Positions 52,801 to 62,120 of a stretch of DNA of 64,000 bases are shown piece after piece. The DNA is from JBJMHZ01 sp045807125 (lineage in GTDB: Bacteria > Actinomycetota > Actinomycetes > JAWWOL01): NCBI GenBank assembly GCA_045807125.1, contig JBJMHZ010000042.1, forward strand, positions 1 through 64,000, written 5' to 3'. Within the stretch, counting starts at the first letter, position 1, and every line of letters starts with the position of its first letter. The translations under genes were made by a program, and so were the position numbers. Under the pieces are notes generated by a model, which saw nothing but the letters and a program-made list of their open reading frames with translations, had not been told where the DNA came from and searched no databases.

Positions 52801-53164
52801 GGTCGACGCGGCGGGCAACGGCAAGGGCACCGTCAGCGTGATCCCGAGCCTCGCCACCAACACCGTCACGCTGCGGATGCCGCAGGCCGCCTTCGGCATG
52901 GTGGGATCCGGGTGGACGTTCGTGGTGACCCTGCACGGCCAGGACGGCTTCAGCCCCGACCAGGCGAGAGGCTTCGCGCCGACGCCGCAGCCCTTCCAGT
53001 TCGGGCTGTGCGCGACGGCGGGCAACGCCAGTCCGATCTGCGCCATCGACCCCGGCTCGGCGCCGAAGGTGATGGACACGATCACCCCGGCGGGGGTGAG
53101 CCAGGCCACCGAGCTCGACCCGACGCAGCCACCGGTCACGCTCCGGGGGGTGCGGGTGAGCTGA
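49838..53164 (+). CDS. Secreted GH15 glucodextranase/glucoamylase-like enzyme
   Basis: 1108 residues. Signal peptide (about 1-30), an N-terminal beta-sandwich (45-310), an (alpha/alpha)6 GH15 barrel (about 330-780), an Ig-like linker (785-880) and a glucodextranase C-terminal module (about 885-1100) with DPMGDDNGPGTYAYPT. Catalytic pair candidates: Glu in WEEQSGYS and Glu in LEPEQAWEDP. It should release glucose or isomaltose units from dextran or starch outside the cell. GGGGAGG 6 nt before the GTG fixes the start. Confidence 0.9.
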   Translation: MRRTTIAAVVIATVAPLLPGSGVAAVAASAAGATGAAAAGVAPGAPGATSYYDVARKDCVGTAASRDSTIWFTVADGVLSDVYEPTVDTTNVKTLQYAVTDGRSWTELQSRDLRYAVSADPSGMACTVTSTSSAHGYRIVTTYVADPARDAIVMRTKLIGGAGLRLFARLDPLIGGNGGGGSDNGGADSAVVDTSTGARVPVAYDTNTVTQAANRDYGVPTYAALRAAAGFSYASVGYAGTASDGLAMLDGAHLLTGYASAPDGHVALTARVRLSSSGEATLALGFGRTKAAALQVAGASATTPFATTLVHYLNGWYRYDAGLRQPSGSLSGALQQAYYRSVNVVKASEDKTYPGAIAAGLASPWGQAISAAATPDGKANYFGSYREVFARDLYEAFTGLLVAGDRATARDATRFLFIRQQQADGSMPRNSLLNGLPAPDTGGIQLDETSYPLLMAWQSGLTNHWLYVNHVRRAADFVVAHGPSFGVERWEEQSGYSPSTIAAEIAGLTAAARIAALNGDDGRSRVYQATADDFARHVKGWTVTTTGPYAPRYFIRLSKTGDPDAAVSYGLGNGGPTADQRSVVDAGFLELVRLGILRPLDTDVQASIPVVDKVIRRSTPTGDGFYRYGTDAPGSEDGYGDCYEPDPTSCSPSGAPWPTTNTGSGHLWPVLAGERAEQALSSGHPRVAATLLASMQRMASGVGLEPEQAWEDPPLPAAPYGSDPATASIGFRTGHPAGSASPLTWAQAQYARLARAIGQSRPLEQPRIVVARYVSRGMPGALPLTVTAPADQATVSTATVTVSGTTAAGAHVDVASASTTSTGAARVVSTTAGSNGHFSVTAPAGFGTTILTITATLDRRTAYAQRTVNNASLPGTTVLSVTDPMGDDNGPGTYAYPTSTDFVPGSFDLTAMKVAQTGTDVYVQLSLRELTETFGNPIGAQLFDLYVRDPAVSATSTAAAFPSRNYTIATSDAWSQRIEVQGFATPVWVDAAGNGKGTVSVIPSLATNTVTLRMPQAAFGMVGSGWTFVVTLHGQDGFSPDQARGFAPTPQPFQFGLCATAGNASPICAIDPGSAPKVMDTITPAGVSQATELDPTQPPVTLRGVRVS

Positions 53165-53173
53165 CCACGAGGC

Positions 53174-53203
53174 GAGCGGGGCTGCGCCGCGCCCGGCCCG
53201 CTC
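53174..53203. terminator. Shared hairpin between convergent genes
   Basis: GAGCGGG and CCCGCTC form a 7-bp stem with a 16-nt loop. It lies just after the GH15 stop and overlaps the stop of the convergent PGPGW gene. Confidence 0.45.
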
Positions 53204-53600
53204 AGCCGTTCTCGCGCTGCTGCTTGCGGCGATAGCTGTAGGCGAGCAGCGCGAGGGCGGCGAGCCCGGACAGCAGCAGGCCGATGCCGACGCCCACCCC
53301 GCCCAGCGGGACGCCAGGGTCGTAGATCCATACGATCCCGGCCGCCAGGAGCGCGCCGACGCCCAGCAGGGCGCCGGCGAGCCGGACCGGCGTCTCCACG
53401 CTCTCGTCGGCCGCCTGGAGCGCCTTGTCGCGGACCGGGTCGACGAACCGCTCCACCGCCGGGTACTCGCTGGCCAGCACGAGCAGCCCGGCGAGGACGA
53501 CGAGCAGCCCCGGCCCCGGCAGGACGAGCATCGCGGCGCCGGCGAGGAGGACGATCCCACCGGCCACCGTGATGCCGGCCCGGCGCAGGTGACGTCGCAC
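53202..53600 (-). CDS. PGPGW-type transmembrane protein (TIGR02611-like)
   Basis: 132 residues with about four membrane segments (10-30, 32-45, 72-92, 98-120). The core LVLPGPGLLVVLAGLLVLASEYP is the PGPGW family signature, seen in two pieces (LVLPGPGLLVVLAGL; LASEYPAVERF). Function unknown. The GTG at 53600 has GGAGG only 1 nt upstream, so the true start could be a few codons inside. Confidence 0.78.
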   Translation of the reverse strand: MRRHLRRAGITVAGGIVLLAGAAMLVLPGPGLLVVLAGLLVLASEYPAVERFVDPVRDKALQAADESVETPVRLAGALLGVGALLAAGIVWIYDPGVPLGGVGVGIGLLLSGLAALALLAYSYRRKQQRENG

Positions 53601-53664
53601 GCCTCCCAGGATGCCTGATGGCGGCGGCGCCGCCCCGGCGATCGCCGAGCTTCGGACCGGCCGG

Positions 53665-54744
<1,080 letters not shown>

Positions 54745-54751
54745 GGCCACC

Positions 54752-54757
54752 AACCTA
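54752..54757 (-). promoter_or_regulatory. -10 box of leaderless murB
   Basis: TAGGTT on the minus strand ends 7 nt before GTG 54744 and overlaps the stop of the SpoU gene. Confidence 0.4.
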
Positions 54758-55396
54758 GGTCGCGCGCTCGATCGGCACGTGCCGGCGCACCCACTCGTGC
54801 ATCGCGATGCCGGACGCGACACCCGCGTTGATCGAGCGCGTCGAGCCGAACTGCCGGACGTGCAGCACGGCGACGGCGAGCGCGCGCGCCTCGGCGGACA
54901 GCCCCGGTCCCTCCTGACCGAGCAGCAGCACGCACGCGGCCGGCAGCGGGTAGCCGTCCACCGGCTCCGAGCCCGGCAGGTTGTCGATGCCGATCACCGG
55001 CAGGTCGCGCTCGGCGGCCCACCGACCGAGATCGGCCACCGTCTCGTGGTGCAGCAGGTGCTGGTAGCGGTCGGTGACCATCGCGCCGCGCCGGTTCCAC
55101 CGCCGGTGCCCGACGACGTGCACCGCGGCCGCGAGGAACGCGTTGGCGTTGCGCACCACGGCACCGATGTTGAAGTCGTGCTGCCAGTTCTCGACCGCGA
55201 CGTGGAACGGATGCCGCCGCGCATCGAGGTCGGCGACGATCGCCTCCCGCCGCCAGTACCGGTAGCGATCCACGACGTTGCGCCGGTCACCCTGCTCGAG
55301 CAGGGCCGGGTCGAGGCGGTCGTCCGCCGGCCACGGCAGCGGATGCGGCCCGACGCCGACGCCCACCGATGCCTCGGGCTCGGCGTCGTCGCTCAC
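54755..55396 (-). CDS. SpoU-family RNA methyltransferase
   Basis: 213 residues, SPOUT fold. Family motifs: NWQHDFNIGAVVRNANAF (motif 1), LLLGQEGPGLS (motif 2) and RSINAGVASGIAMHEWVRR (motif 3, knot). It probably 2'-O-methylates rRNA or tRNA. The upstream end is a GTG at 55396 without a ribosome site. It lies directly before murB on the same strand. Confidence 0.9.
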   Translation of the reverse strand: MSDDAEPEASVGVGVGPHPLPWPADDRLDPALLEQGDRRNVVDRYRYWRREAIVADLDARRHPFHVAVENWQHDFNIGAVVRNANAFLAAAVHVVGHRRWNRRGAMVTDRYQHLLHHETVADLGRWAAERDLPVIGIDNLPGSEPVDGYPLPAACVLLLGQEGPGLSAEARALAVAVLHVRQFGSTRSINAGVASGIAMHEWVRRHVPIERAT

Positions 55397-55423
55397 GACG
55401 AGGGAGCGTACGCCGGCGGCCGG

Positions 55424-56296
55424 TCAGCGCCCGGCAGGCGCGGAGCGATGCGCGTAGTAGACGGCGCCCATGTCCTCCTCGCCGTGACCCAGCCCGGCCG
55501 CCCGCGCGAAGTCGTCGCGCACGGCGGCCGCGACGGCCAGCCGTACGCCGGCCCGCTCGCCCGCCTCGACGACCAGGCCCGCATCCTTCAGCGCGTTGGC
55601 GAGCCCGAACGCGGGCGGGAGCTCCCCCGCCAGCATCGCCTCGCCCTTGAGGTGCGCGTACGGCGAGTCGGTCCCGCCACCGGCGATCGTGTCGAGGAAC
55701 AGCCGCGGGTCGAGCCCGAGCCCCTCGGCCAGGGCGATCGCCTCGGCGACCGCGTCGGTCAGCGCCAGCACCCAGCTGTTCACGACCATCTTCAGCGCGC
55801 TCGCGGCGCCCGGCTCCGTACCGACCCAGCTGGTCGCCTTGCCGACGACCTCGAATATCTCGGCCGCCCGCCCGCGCAGCCGCTCGGCGCCGGCCGCGAT
55901 GACGACCAGCTCGCCGCTCTCGGCCGGCGCCTTGCTGCCGAGGACCGGGGCGTCGACCTGGTCGATCCCGCGGTCGGCCGCCAGTGCGGCCAGCCGCTCG
56001 GCGCCGGCCACGCCGACCGTGCTCATCTGCAGCCACAGCGCACCGTCGGCGAGCGCCGGCCCGGCCTCGATCACGACGTCGGCCACCGCGTCGGCGTCGG
56101 TCAGCATGGTCACCAGCACGTCGGCACCGGTGACCGCCGACCGCACGTCGGCGCAGACGGTCGCACCGTCCCCGCCCAGCGGCTCGGCGCGCTTCCCGGT
56201 GCGGTTCCAGGCCCGTACGCCGAGACCGGCCGCGGCCAGGTTGCGCGCGATGGGGACTCCCATGATTCCCGTGCCCAGCACGGCCACCGTCGTCAT
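55424..56296 (-). CDS. NAD(P)-dependent beta-hydroxyacid dehydrogenase-like oxidoreductase
   Basis: 290 residues. The Rossmann motif is VLGTGIMGVPIARNLAAAG, the substrate loop is DAPVLGSKAPAESGELV and the catalytic lysine lies in ALKMVVNSWVLAL. This is the 3-hydroxyisobutyrate dehydrogenase/glyoxylate-reductase class. Substrate unknown. AGGAG 8 nt before the ATG supports the start. It is 27 nt before the SpoU gene, so the run to murB may be one transcription unit. Confidence 0.9.
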   Translation of the reverse strand: MTTVAVLGTGIMGVPIARNLAAAGLGVRAWNRTGKRAEPLGGDGATVCADVRSAVTGADVLVTMLTDADAVADVVIEAGPALADGALWLQMSTVGVAGAERLAALAADRGIDQVDAPVLGSKAPAESGELVVIAAGAERLRGRAAEIFEVVGKATSWVGTEPGAASALKMVVNSWVLALTDAVAEAIALAEGLGLDPRLFLDTIAGGGTDSPYAHLKGEAMLAGELPPAFGLANALKDAGLVVEAGERAGVRLAVAAAVRDDFARAAGLGHGEEDMGAVYYAHRSAPAGR

Positions 56297-56391
56297 GCCT
56301 GCGCTCCTATCCTCCGCGGTGCGCTCCAACCGAGCCACGGTCAAGGGTCGGTAATCCATCGCTGCCCGACGTTCCGGTCGACCCGCATTCC

Positions 56392-56397
56392 GGGTAT
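56392..56397 (+). promoter_or_regulatory. Possible stress-sigma -10 box
   Basis: GGGTAT, as in sigma-B-type promoters, 31 nt before the DUF1206 start. The -35 is not clear. Confidence 0.25.
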
Positions 56398-56428
56398 CAG
56401 ACGGGCAACTACCACCGAGGAGTGCCCC

Positions 56429-57391
56429 ATGGGTCCGTCTGCCGGGACGTCGCACCACCCGAGCGCGCACGAGGCCGAGGCAACCGCCAAGCGCGCGGGT
56501 GACAGTCACTGGGTCGACCGCCTCGCCCGGCTCGGGCTGGCGGCGAGGGGCCTCATCTACCTGATGGTCGGCTACTTCGCCCTGCAGATCGCGTTCGGCC
56601 ACTCCAGCCGGCGGGCCAGCCGCAACGGCGCCTTCCACGCCATCGCCGAGAAGTCGTGGGGGCCGGCCCTGCTCTGGGTCATGGCGCTCGGCTTCTTCGG
56701 CTATGCGCTGTGGCGGCTGACCGAGGCGATCTGGGGTCACGCCGACGAGGACAGCACGGCCAAGAAGGTCGGCAAGCGGCTGTTCTCGCTGTTCCGAGCG
56801 GTCGTCTACGCCTTCATCGGCTACAGCGCGGCCTCGCTCGCCTCGGGCAGCGGCGGCGGGTCCGGCGGCGGCGGCTCCAACAAGCAGGCGCAGTCGGGCA
56901 CCGCGCACCTGCTCAAGCAATCGTGGGGCGTCCCGCTGCTCGTCGCGATCGGTGCGGCCTTCATCATCGGCGGCGCGATCCTCGCGTACCGCGGCCTCAA
57001 GACCAAGTTCGAGAAGAAGCTCAAGACCGAGCAGATGAGCGAGCGCACCCGCAAGGTCGTCGAGAAGGTCGGCATGTTCGGCATGGCGGCGCGCGGCACC
57101 GTCGCGGCGCTCATCGGGATCTTCCTGATCCAGGCCGCACTGACGTTCGACCCCAAGAAGGCGAAGGGCCTCGACGGCTCGCTGCGCACGCTCGCCCAGA
57201 CCGGCTGGGGCAAGTTCGTGCTGGTCATCGTGGCGCTCGGCCTCGTCGCGTTCGGCGTGTACTCCTTCGCCGAGGCGCGCTACCGCCGTACCGGCAAGGA
57301 GAAGGGCGGCAGCGGCAGCGCCTCCGGCGGCGGCTACGCATCCTCCTCCGGCTCATCCGGCGCATCCGGCGTCGGCTCGCGGGCCGGCTGA
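56429..57391 (+). CDS. DUF1206 membrane protein
   Basis: 320 residues with six membrane helices in three repeats of about 85 residues; each repeat has the pattern RLGLAARGLIYLMVGYFALQ (repeat 1), FRAVVYAFIGYSAAS (repeat 2) and FGMAARGTVAALIGIFLIQ (repeat 3). A Gly/Ser linker separates repeats 2 and 3 and a Gly/Ser tail ends the protein. Function unknown; relatives are stress-linked in actinobacteria as far as I recall. GAGGAG precedes the ATG. Confidence 0.88.
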   Translation: MGPSAGTSHHPSAHEAEATAKRAGDSHWVDRLARLGLAARGLIYLMVGYFALQIAFGHSSRRASRNGAFHAIAEKSWGPALLWVMALGFFGYALWRLTEAIWGHADEDSTAKKVGKRLFSLFRAVVYAFIGYSAASLASGSGGGSGGGGSNKQAQSGTAHLLKQSWGVPLLVAIGAAFIIGGAILAYRGLKTKFEKKLKTEQMSERTRKVVEKVGMFGMAARGTVAALIGIFLIQAALTFDPKKAKGLDGSLRTLAQTGWGKFVLVIVALGLVAFGVYSFAEARYRRTGKEKGGSGSASGGGYASSSGSSGASGVGSRAG

Positions 57392-57398
57392 CCAACGC

Positions 57399-57465
57399 CC
57401 TCCGCCAGCACTGAGCCTCCGCCAGCACTGAGCCTCCGCTAGCACTGAGCCTCCACCAGCACGAG
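57399..57465 (+). repeat. Four tandem 17-bp repeats
   Basis: CCTCCGCCAGCACTGAG repeated four times; units 1-2 are identical, unit 3 has one change, unit 4 has one change and a one-base deletion. They start 7 nt after the DUF1206 stop and end 10 nt before the next start. Confidence 0.9.
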
Positions 57466-57475
57466 CCGGGGAGCG

Positions 57476-58189
57476 ATGACGGCACCCAATGATCGCGCCG
57501 CGAACGCGGCCACGGCCCCGGCCGCCTGGGAGCGGTACGGCTGGGCCGCCGGCATCGTCTACGTCGCGGCACTCCTCGCCGAGGCCATCGTCTCGGTCGG
57601 CATCCCGCTCAACCAGGATGACTCGGCCGGGACGATGGCCCGGGAGCTTCACGCCCACCGAGGTGCGCTCGTAGCCGTCGCCTGCTTGTCGATGGTCTAC
57701 GCCGTCGCCTTCCTGGTCTACCTGTGGCGGCTGCACGAGCTCTTCCGCCGGTTCGATCTCGCACCGGCGAGGAGGTTGTCGACGCTCGTGCTGATCGGTG
57801 GCGTGCTGTTCTTGACGCTGCACGCGGTGAGCGACATCGGCATCACCGGGATGCTCGGCGGCAAGCTTGCCACCTACAGCGCGCAGCACGATGAGGGAGT
57901 TGCGTACGTGCTCTACCTGACGACCTACGCGCTGGACAGCGTCGGCGACGTCCTGGGCAGCCTGTTCGCGGTCGCTAGTGGGCTGCTCGTGCTGAGGACC
58001 GCCGCGCTTCCGCGCTGGCTCGGGTGGGTCGCGATCCTGGCCGGCGCCCTGTTCTTCCTTCAGGGGTTCGGGCTGGGCGGGGTCATCGCCGTCTTCGGGT
58101 TGATCCTGGACCTCATCGCTTTCGTGCTGCTCCTCACGTTCGTAGCGGCCAGCAGCGTCATCCTGCTGCGGCGTCGCGGCATGAGCTGA
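57476..58189 (+). CDS. DUF4386-like integral membrane protein
   Basis: 237 residues with six or seven membrane helices (first at about 25-45). The pattern AAGIVYVAALLAEAI, then a periplasmic-type loop and LDSVGDVLGSLFAVASGLLVLRT, fits DUF4386. Function unknown. CGGGGAG lies before the ATG, just after the tandem repeats. Confidence 0.75.
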   Translation: MTAPNDRAANAATAPAAWERYGWAAGIVYVAALLAEAIVSVGIPLNQDDSAGTMARELHAHRGALVAVACLSMVYAVAFLVYLWRLHELFRRFDLAPARRLSTLVLIGGVLFLTLHAVSDIGITGMLGGKLATYSAQHDEGVAYVLYLTTYALDSVGDVLGSLFAVASGLLVLRTAALPRWLGWVAILAGALFFLQGFGLGGVIAVFGLILDLIAFVLLLTFVAASSVILLRRRGMS

Positions 58190-58211
58190 GCCGCAGTCCG
58201 GCGCGGTCGGG

Positions 58212-59234
58212 CTACGGGCGGAGCAGTGCCTTGATCGCCCGGCGCTCGTCCATGGCCCGGTAGCCCTCCGCGACCTCCTTCAGCGGCAAGGCGAGGTCGA
58301 AGACCCGACCCGGGTCGATCTCTCGGTCGAGGACGAGATCGATCAGCTCGGGCAGGAAGCGCCGCACCGGCGCAGGGCCGCCGTGCAGGTGGACGTGGGA
58401 GTAGAACAGCTCCTCGCCCGGCAGCTCGACGCCGTGGGCGACGCCGACGTAGCCGACGTGGCCGCCAGAGCGAGTGGAGCGGATCGCCTGCATCATCGAC
58501 TCCTGCGTCCCGACGGCCTCGATGACCGAGTGCGCGCCGAGTCCGGCGGTGAGCTCCTTGACCACGGCGACGCCCTCGTCCCCGCGCGCGGTGACGATGT
58601 CGGTGGCGCCGAAGTGCAGCGCGAGCTTCTGCCGGGTCTCGTGCCGGCTCATGGCGATGATGCGGGTGGCGCCGAGCTGCCTAGCGGCGAGCACGGCGAG
58701 CAGGCCGACCGCACCGTCGCCGACGACGGCAACCGTGCTCCCGGGCAGTACGTCGGCGGCGACGGCACCGAACCAGCCGGTGCCGAGCACGTCCGAGGCC
58801 GCGAGCAGCCCGGGGACGAGATCCGCTGAGGGGATCTCGGGGGTCGGGACGAGGGTCCCGTCGGCGAGCGGCACCCGGAGCAGCTCGGCTTGCGCGCCGC
58901 CGGCGCCGACGTACTCGCGGTGGACGCAGGCGCTCTGGTAGCCGGCGCGGCAGATCTCGCAGTCGTTGTCGGAGGCGAAGAACGAGCCGACGACGAACTG
59001 GCCGGGCTTGATCGACCGGACGTCGCTGCCGACCTCCTCGACGATGCCGCAGTACTCGTGGCCCATGGGGGTCGGCTCGGTGACGGTGTTGACGCCCCGG
59101 TAGTCCCACAGGTCCGAGCCGCAGACGCAGGTGGCGGAGAGCCGGACGATCGCGTCGGTGGCGTCGGTGATCTCCGGGTCGTCCCGGTGGTCGAGACGGA
59201 TGTCGCCCGGGGCGTTGAGAACGGCTCCGCGCAT
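58212..59234 (-). CDS. Zinc-dependent alcohol dehydrogenase (MDR family)
   Basis: 340 residues. Catalytic zinc ligands are in CVCGSDLWDY and GHEYCG, the structural zinc site is reduced but cysteine-rich (DCEICRAGYQSAC), and the NAD(P) motif is GDGAVGLLAVLAA. It oxidises or reduces an alcohol or aldehyde. AAAGGA precedes the ATG. It lies 19 nt downstream of the DHA2 exporter on the same strand, so the pair form one operon that the divergent XRE regulator may control. Confidence 0.9.
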   Translation of the reverse strand: MRGAVLNAPGDIRLDHRDDPEITDATDAIVRLSATCVCGSDLWDYRGVNTVTEPTPMGHEYCGIVEEVGSDVRSIKPGQFVVGSFFASDNDCEICRAGYQSACVHREYVGAGGAQAELLRVPLADGTLVPTPEIPSADLVPGLLAASDVLGTGWFGAVAADVLPGSTVAVVGDGAVGLLAVLAARQLGATRIIAMSRHETRQKLALHFGATDIVTARGDEGVAVVKELTAGLGAHSVIEAVGTQESMMQAIRSTRSGGHVGYVGVAHGVELPGEELFYSHVHLHGGPAPVRRFLPELIDLVLDREIDPGRVFDLALPLKEVAEGYRAMDERRAIKALLRP

Positions 59235-59253
59235 GGTTACGTCCTTTCGGTCG

Positions 59254-60630
59254 TCAGTTCCTCAGTAGAAGGCTCGCGAGGGTCGCTGCGAGCGCCGCTC
59301 CGGCAGCGAGCAGCAGGCTGATCCGCAAGCCGTGCATGAACCCGCCGGGTGCGGCGAGCAGCGCGCCGAAGACCGCGATCGCGAGCGCGCCTCCGACCTG
59401 CCGGCTGGTATTGAGCACCGCGCTTGCCGTGCCCGCCAGCTGCGTGGGGACGCTGTTGAGCAGGGCACCGGTGACCGGGGGCATCACCAGCGGACCGCCG
59501 AGCCCGACGAGCACCATCACGGCTGCCAGCGCCGGTACCGGCGTCGACCGGGGCAGCGCGGCAAGCGCTGCCAGTCCCACGGCCATGGCGGCGAGCCCGG
59601 CGGTGACCACAGCGCGAACGCCGAGCCGCTCCGCGAGCCGTGCACTGAACGGCGTCAGAGCCAGCCCGACCAGCATCATCGGCAGGAACGCGACACCAGC
59701 GCCGAGCGCGCTCGACCCGCGCTGCTGCTGCAGGTACAGGCTCATCACGAACGGGAGCCCGTAGTAGCCGACGATGAACGCGAAACCGACTGCTACCGAG
59801 ATCGAGACGGTACGGCGCCGGAGCAGCGCCAGCGGCACCATCGGGTGGGGCCCACGCGCCTGCGCCGCCAGGAAGCCCCCGAGCGCGAGCACGGCCACTG
59901 CGAGCGCGACCAGCACGCGAGGTGCCCCGAACCCGGTGGCACCGGCCTCGATAGCGCCGTACGTGAGCCCGCCCATCCCGAGCACGGCGGTGACCTGCCC
60001 CGCCCAGTCGAACGGCGTCCGCCGCTGGGTCGAGCGACCGGCGCGGGCCAGCAGTGCGAGCGCAGCGGCGCCGACGGGCAGGTTGAGGAAGAAGATCGAG
60101 CGCCAGCTCACCAGCGTCAGGGCGCCCCCCAGGACGGGACCTGCCGACGATGCGACGGCGCCGCCCATCGCCCATGCCGCCACTGCGCGGGCCCGCTTCG
60201 CCTGGGCGGGATACGCCTGGCCGAGCAGCGCCATCGAGGACGGCATCATCACGGCCGCCGCCGCGCCCTGAACGAAGCGCGCCGCGACCAGCACGGCGAG
60301 GCTCGGCGCGAGGCCGCACACCGCGGACGCGGCGATGAAACCGGCAACACCGGAGCCGAAGGCACGACGCGCGCCGGTGCGATCCGACAGCGACCCGGCG
60401 CTCAGCAGCAGCCCGGCGAACGCCAGCACGTACCCGTCGACGATCCACTGCAAGCCGGCCATGCCACCGCCGAGGTCGGTGCGGATCGACGGCAGCGCGA
60501 CGTTGACGATGACCGCGTCGAGGGTGACCAGGAAGAAGCCTAGGACCGCGGCGGCCAAGGTGAAGCCGGCGTGGTCGCGACGGGCGGCTGCCGGGAGCGA
60601 CCGGTCAGCCACGACGGCAAGGACGGACAT
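59254..60630 (-). CDS. DHA2-family MFS exporter
   Basis: 458 residues with about fourteen membrane helices. LDAVIVNVALPSIRTDLG is the DHA2 hallmark in helix 1, followed by GSLSDRTGARR and RFVQGAAAAVMMPSSMALL. It probably exports a drug or metabolite by proton antiport. The ATG at 60630 has GAGGAG upstream, so the longer frame from 60831 was rejected. It is divergent from the XRE regulator. Confidence 0.9.
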   Translation of the reverse strand: MSVLAVVADRSLPAAARRDHAGFTLAAAVLGFFLVTLDAVIVNVALPSIRTDLGGGMAGLQWIVDGYVLAFAGLLLSAGSLSDRTGARRAFGSGVAGFIAASAVCGLAPSLAVLVAARFVQGAAAAVMMPSSMALLGQAYPAQAKRARAVAAWAMGGAVASSAGPVLGGALTLVSWRSIFFLNLPVGAAALALLARAGRSTQRRTPFDWAGQVTAVLGMGGLTYGAIEAGATGFGAPRVLVALAVAVLALGGFLAAQARGPHPMVPLALLRRRTVSISVAVGFAFIVGYYGLPFVMSLYLQQQRGSSALGAGVAFLPMMLVGLALTPFSARLAERLGVRAVVTAGLAAMAVGLAALAALPRSTPVPALAAVMVLVGLGGPLVMPPVTGALLNSVPTQLAGTASAVLNTSRQVGGALAIAVFGALLAAPGGFMHGLRISLLLAAGAALAATLASLLLRN

Positions 60631-60697
60631 GTACGTGGACTCCTCGTGCTGCGCGGCGATGAGTCCACGACACCACTCGAGGCCCACGCGAGGCAGT

Positions 60698-60723
60698 CCC
60701 TGCTGACAGGGGTACCGGCAGGG
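60698..60723. promoter_or_regulatory. Operator-like inverted repeats between exporter and regulator
   Basis: CCCTG-CTGA-CAGGG (60698-60711) is a tight dyad, and CCCTGC also pairs with GCAGGG at 60718-60723. It lies in the 131-bp divergent region, a natural site for the XRE protein. Confidence 0.4.
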
Positions 60724-60748
60724 CCTCCTTACCGCCGCGAGCCAGGCA

Positions 60749-60754
60749 TAGCCT
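60749..60754 (+). promoter_or_regulatory. -10 box of the leaderless XRE gene
   Basis: TAGCCT ends 7 nt before the GTG at 60762. Confidence 0.45.
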
Positions 60755-60761
60755 CGAACCC

Positions 60762-61655
60762 GTGAGCAGCAGGAACGACGTCCGCAGCGAGATCCGCGAG
60801 TTCCTGACCACCCGCCGCGCGAAGATCGCACCGGAGCAAGCGGGCCTGCCGAGCTACGGGGGGCGCCGCCGGGTGCCGGGGCTGCGCCGCGAGGAGCTGG
60901 CCCTGCTGGCGGGCATCAGCGTCGAGTACCTGACCCGGCTCGAGCGCGGGAACGTCCGTGGCGTCTCTACCGAGGTGCTCGCGGCCCTCGCCGGGGCGCT
61001 ACGGCTGGACGACGTCGAACGCGCGCACCTCGACGACCTCGTCCGCACCGCCAACGCGACGCGACCGGTCCGGCGCGCGAAGCGAGACCGGGTGCGCCCG
61101 AGCGTGCAGCGCCTGCTCGACACCATGACGGGGACGGCCGCGTTCGTCCGCAACGGCCGGCTCGACATCCTGGCGGCGAACGAGCTCGGCCGGGCGCTCT
61201 ACTCGCCCGCGTACCTCGATCCGGCACGGCCGGTGAACCTGGCCCGGTTCATCTTCCTCGATCCGCGGCGCAGCACCGGGCTCTACCGCGACTGGGACGG
61301 CATCGCGCACGACGCGGTGGGCAGCCTTCGCGCCGAGGCCGGCCGCGACCCTTCCGATCGAGCCCTCACGGCGCTCATCGGCGAGCTGTCCACCCGAAGC
61401 GAGGAGTTCCGGGTGCGCTGGGCCGCGCACGACGTGCGGTACTACCGCAGCGGCATCCAGCCCTTCCACCATCCGCTCGTCGGCGAGCTCACCCTCGACT
61501 ACGACGCCCTCGAACTGCCGGCGGACCCGGGCCAGACGATCGTCGCCTACACCGCCGAGGCCGGTTCACCCGCGCAGCGAGCGCTCGACGCCCTCGCCGA
61601 GCTGACCGCCGCGCCGGCCGACGCGAGCACCGTCACGTCCCGCGCCGATAGCTGA
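60762..61655 (+). CDS. XRE-family regulator with MmyB-like ligand domain
   Basis: 297 residues. The helix-turn-helix (about 35-85) holds GLRREELALLAGISVEYLTRLERG in parts, followed by an MmyB-like ligand-binding domain (about 105-280) with VRNGRLDILAANELGRALY. Such regulators are common in actinobacteria next to divergently coded exporters and oxidoreductases. A small hydrophobic ligand is likely but unknown. It is followed by a cupin gene 59 nt on. Confidence 0.9.
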   Translation: MSSRNDVRSEIREFLTTRRAKIAPEQAGLPSYGGRRRVPGLRREELALLAGISVEYLTRLERGNVRGVSTEVLAALAGALRLDDVERAHLDDLVRTANATRPVRRAKRDRVRPSVQRLLDTMTGTAAFVRNGRLDILAANELGRALYSPAYLDPARPVNLARFIFLDPRRSTGLYRDWDGIAHDAVGSLRAEAGRDPSDRALTALIGELSTRSEEFRVRWAAHDVRYYRSGIQPFHHPLVGELTLDYDALELPADPGQTIVAYTAEAGSPAQRALDALAELTAAPADASTVTSRADS

Positions 61656-61714
61656 AGCCAGCCAGCCGAAGCCGTCCACGCCCTACCGAGCAACCCCCGA
61701 GCAAGGAGACGACC

Positions 61715-62113
61715 GTGCCCATCGAGCCCACGCAACCGACCGCCAAGGGTCCCGCCGAGTGGTTCACCGGCGACGTCTACATCGATCCCGTCGTCCGCGC
61801 CCAGGAACCGTCACGGGTCAACGTCAGCGCCGTGCGCTTCGCGCCTGGCGCCCGAACGGCGTGGCACTCCCACACGGTCAGCCAGACCCTGGTCGTCACG
61901 GACGGGGTCGGTCGGCACCAGCCGCGCGGCGGCGAGGTCGAGCAGATCCGCGCCGGCGATGTCGTCGTCACGCCTGCCGATGCCTGGCACTGGCACGGCG
62001 CTGCCCCTGACAACTACATGACGCATCTGTCGATCACTGAGTCGCCGGGCGATGGCCGCGCGGACGCCGAATGGGGCGACCACGTCAGCGACCAGGAGCA
62101 CGGCGCCAGCTGA
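61715..62113 (+). CDS. Cupin-domain protein
   Basis: 132 residues, one cupin barrel. Metal ligands: two His in AWHSHTVSQTLVV, Glu or Gln following, and a late His in AWHWHGA. The overall pattern resembles small quercetinase-like cupins or carboxymuconolactone-linked cupins. AAGGAG lies 7 nt before the GTG. Placed behind the XRE gene, it may belong to the same stress or detoxification unit as the exporter and dehydrogenase. Confidence 0.86.
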   Translation: MPIEPTQPTAKGPAEWFTGDVYIDPVVRAQEPSRVNVSAVRFAPGARTAWHSHTVSQTLVVTDGVGRHQPRGGEVEQIRAGDVVVTPADAWHWHGAAPDNYMTHLSITESPGDGRADAEWGDHVSDQEHGAS

Positions 62114-62120
62114 CAGCGGG

